Shown: positions 63,978-64,000 of the stretch, piece after piece
Layout: each line of letters starts with the position of its first letter
Position numbering within the stretch: the first letter of the stretch is position 1
Source: Ureibacillus composti
GTDB lineage: Bacteria > Bacillota > Bacilli > Bacillales_A > Planococcaceae
Reading direction: 5' to 3'
Assembly (NCBI GenBank): GCA_030348875.1
Contig: JAUCEP010000002.1
Location: 1,753,001 to 1,817,000, forward strand
DNA: 64,000 bases
Notes under the pieces: model-generated
Database searches by the model: none
What the model saw: the letters and a program-made list of their open reading frames with translations, nothing else
Told to the model about the DNA's origin: nothing
Position numbers and translations under genes: made by a program

Positions 63978-64000
63978 ATGAATTCGAATAATGGACAATG
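63978..64000 (+). CDS. Start of next kynurenine operon gene (partial)
   Basis: AAAAAGGAAATG then ATG at 63978 opens MNSNNGQ and runs off the window. Kynurenine formamidase (kynB) is the missing step and often follows in this operon, so it is the likely product; seven residues cannot prove it. Confidence 0.5.

Overview
The window is a low-GC chromosomal segment of an endospore-forming member of the order Bacillales. Sporulation genes (spoIIAA, spoIIAB, sigF, spoVAF, sirA), a LexA/YneA SOS unit and the ResABCDE cytochrome maturation and redox system place it there. Gene order from lexA to ribU largely follows the Bacillus subtilis backbone, but as two joined pieces (lexA-yneA-yneB-ynzC-tkt-sirA-yneF, then yqkK-yqkF-nudF-fur-xerD-deoB-spoIIA-lysA-ribT-scpAB-rluB-res-sigX-ribU). 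Many B. subtilis genes are missing or replaced. This suggests a Planococcaceae-like lineage (Lysinibacillus, Solibacillus, Psychrobacillus or relatives); the family assignment is inference.

Layout. 1-10.9 kb: a type IV pilus locus, with two divergent minor prepilin genes, then a VanW-like secreted protein, pilB, pilT, pilC, major pilin, pilM, pilN, pilO-like and prepilin peptidase. 10.9-17.8 kb: a GATase hydrolase, lexA/yneA/yneB with three SOS boxes, a LysE exporter, ynzC, transketolase and yndM. 17.8-21.5 kb: a Lia-type envelope stress module on the minus strand (small membrane protein, PspA, LiaF, LiaS, LiaR). 21.7-25.8 kb: sirA, yneF, a hydrolase, a thiolase and yqkK. 26.3-28 kb: a CycA-type permease behind a glycine riboswitch. 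28.4-33.1 kb: VanZ-like protein, yqkF, nudF, a polytopic membrane protein at the spoIIM position, fur and xerD. 33.2-35.65 kb: a dense tandem array of TCTAGA-containing units, split by an IS3-family element. 35.9-40.7 kb: deoB, pdp and a SulP transporter. 40.9-41.3 kb: a second, unrelated 52-bp tandem repeat. 41.9-46.7 kb: spoIIAA-spoIIAB-sigF-spoVAF, lysA and a short membrane peptide gene. 47-64 kb: ribT, ypuF, scpAB, a DacB-like carboxypeptidase, rluB, resABCDE, sigX-rsiX, an FMN riboswitch with ribU, and the start of a kynurenine operon.

Most striking non-genic features: (i) the alternating 21/18-21 bp array carrying 41 TCTAGA hexamers, into which the IS inserted with a recognisable 4-bp target duplication; (ii) a perfect 23-bp palindrome inside that IS, downstream of its transposase; (iii) a 52-bp minisatellite-like repeat; (iv) four copies of an interspersed structured intergenic repeat, one ending at a candidate autoregulatory sigX promoter; (v) a 35-codon membrane peptide gene overlapping the lysA stop codon. 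No rRNA, tRNA or CRISPR array was recognised.
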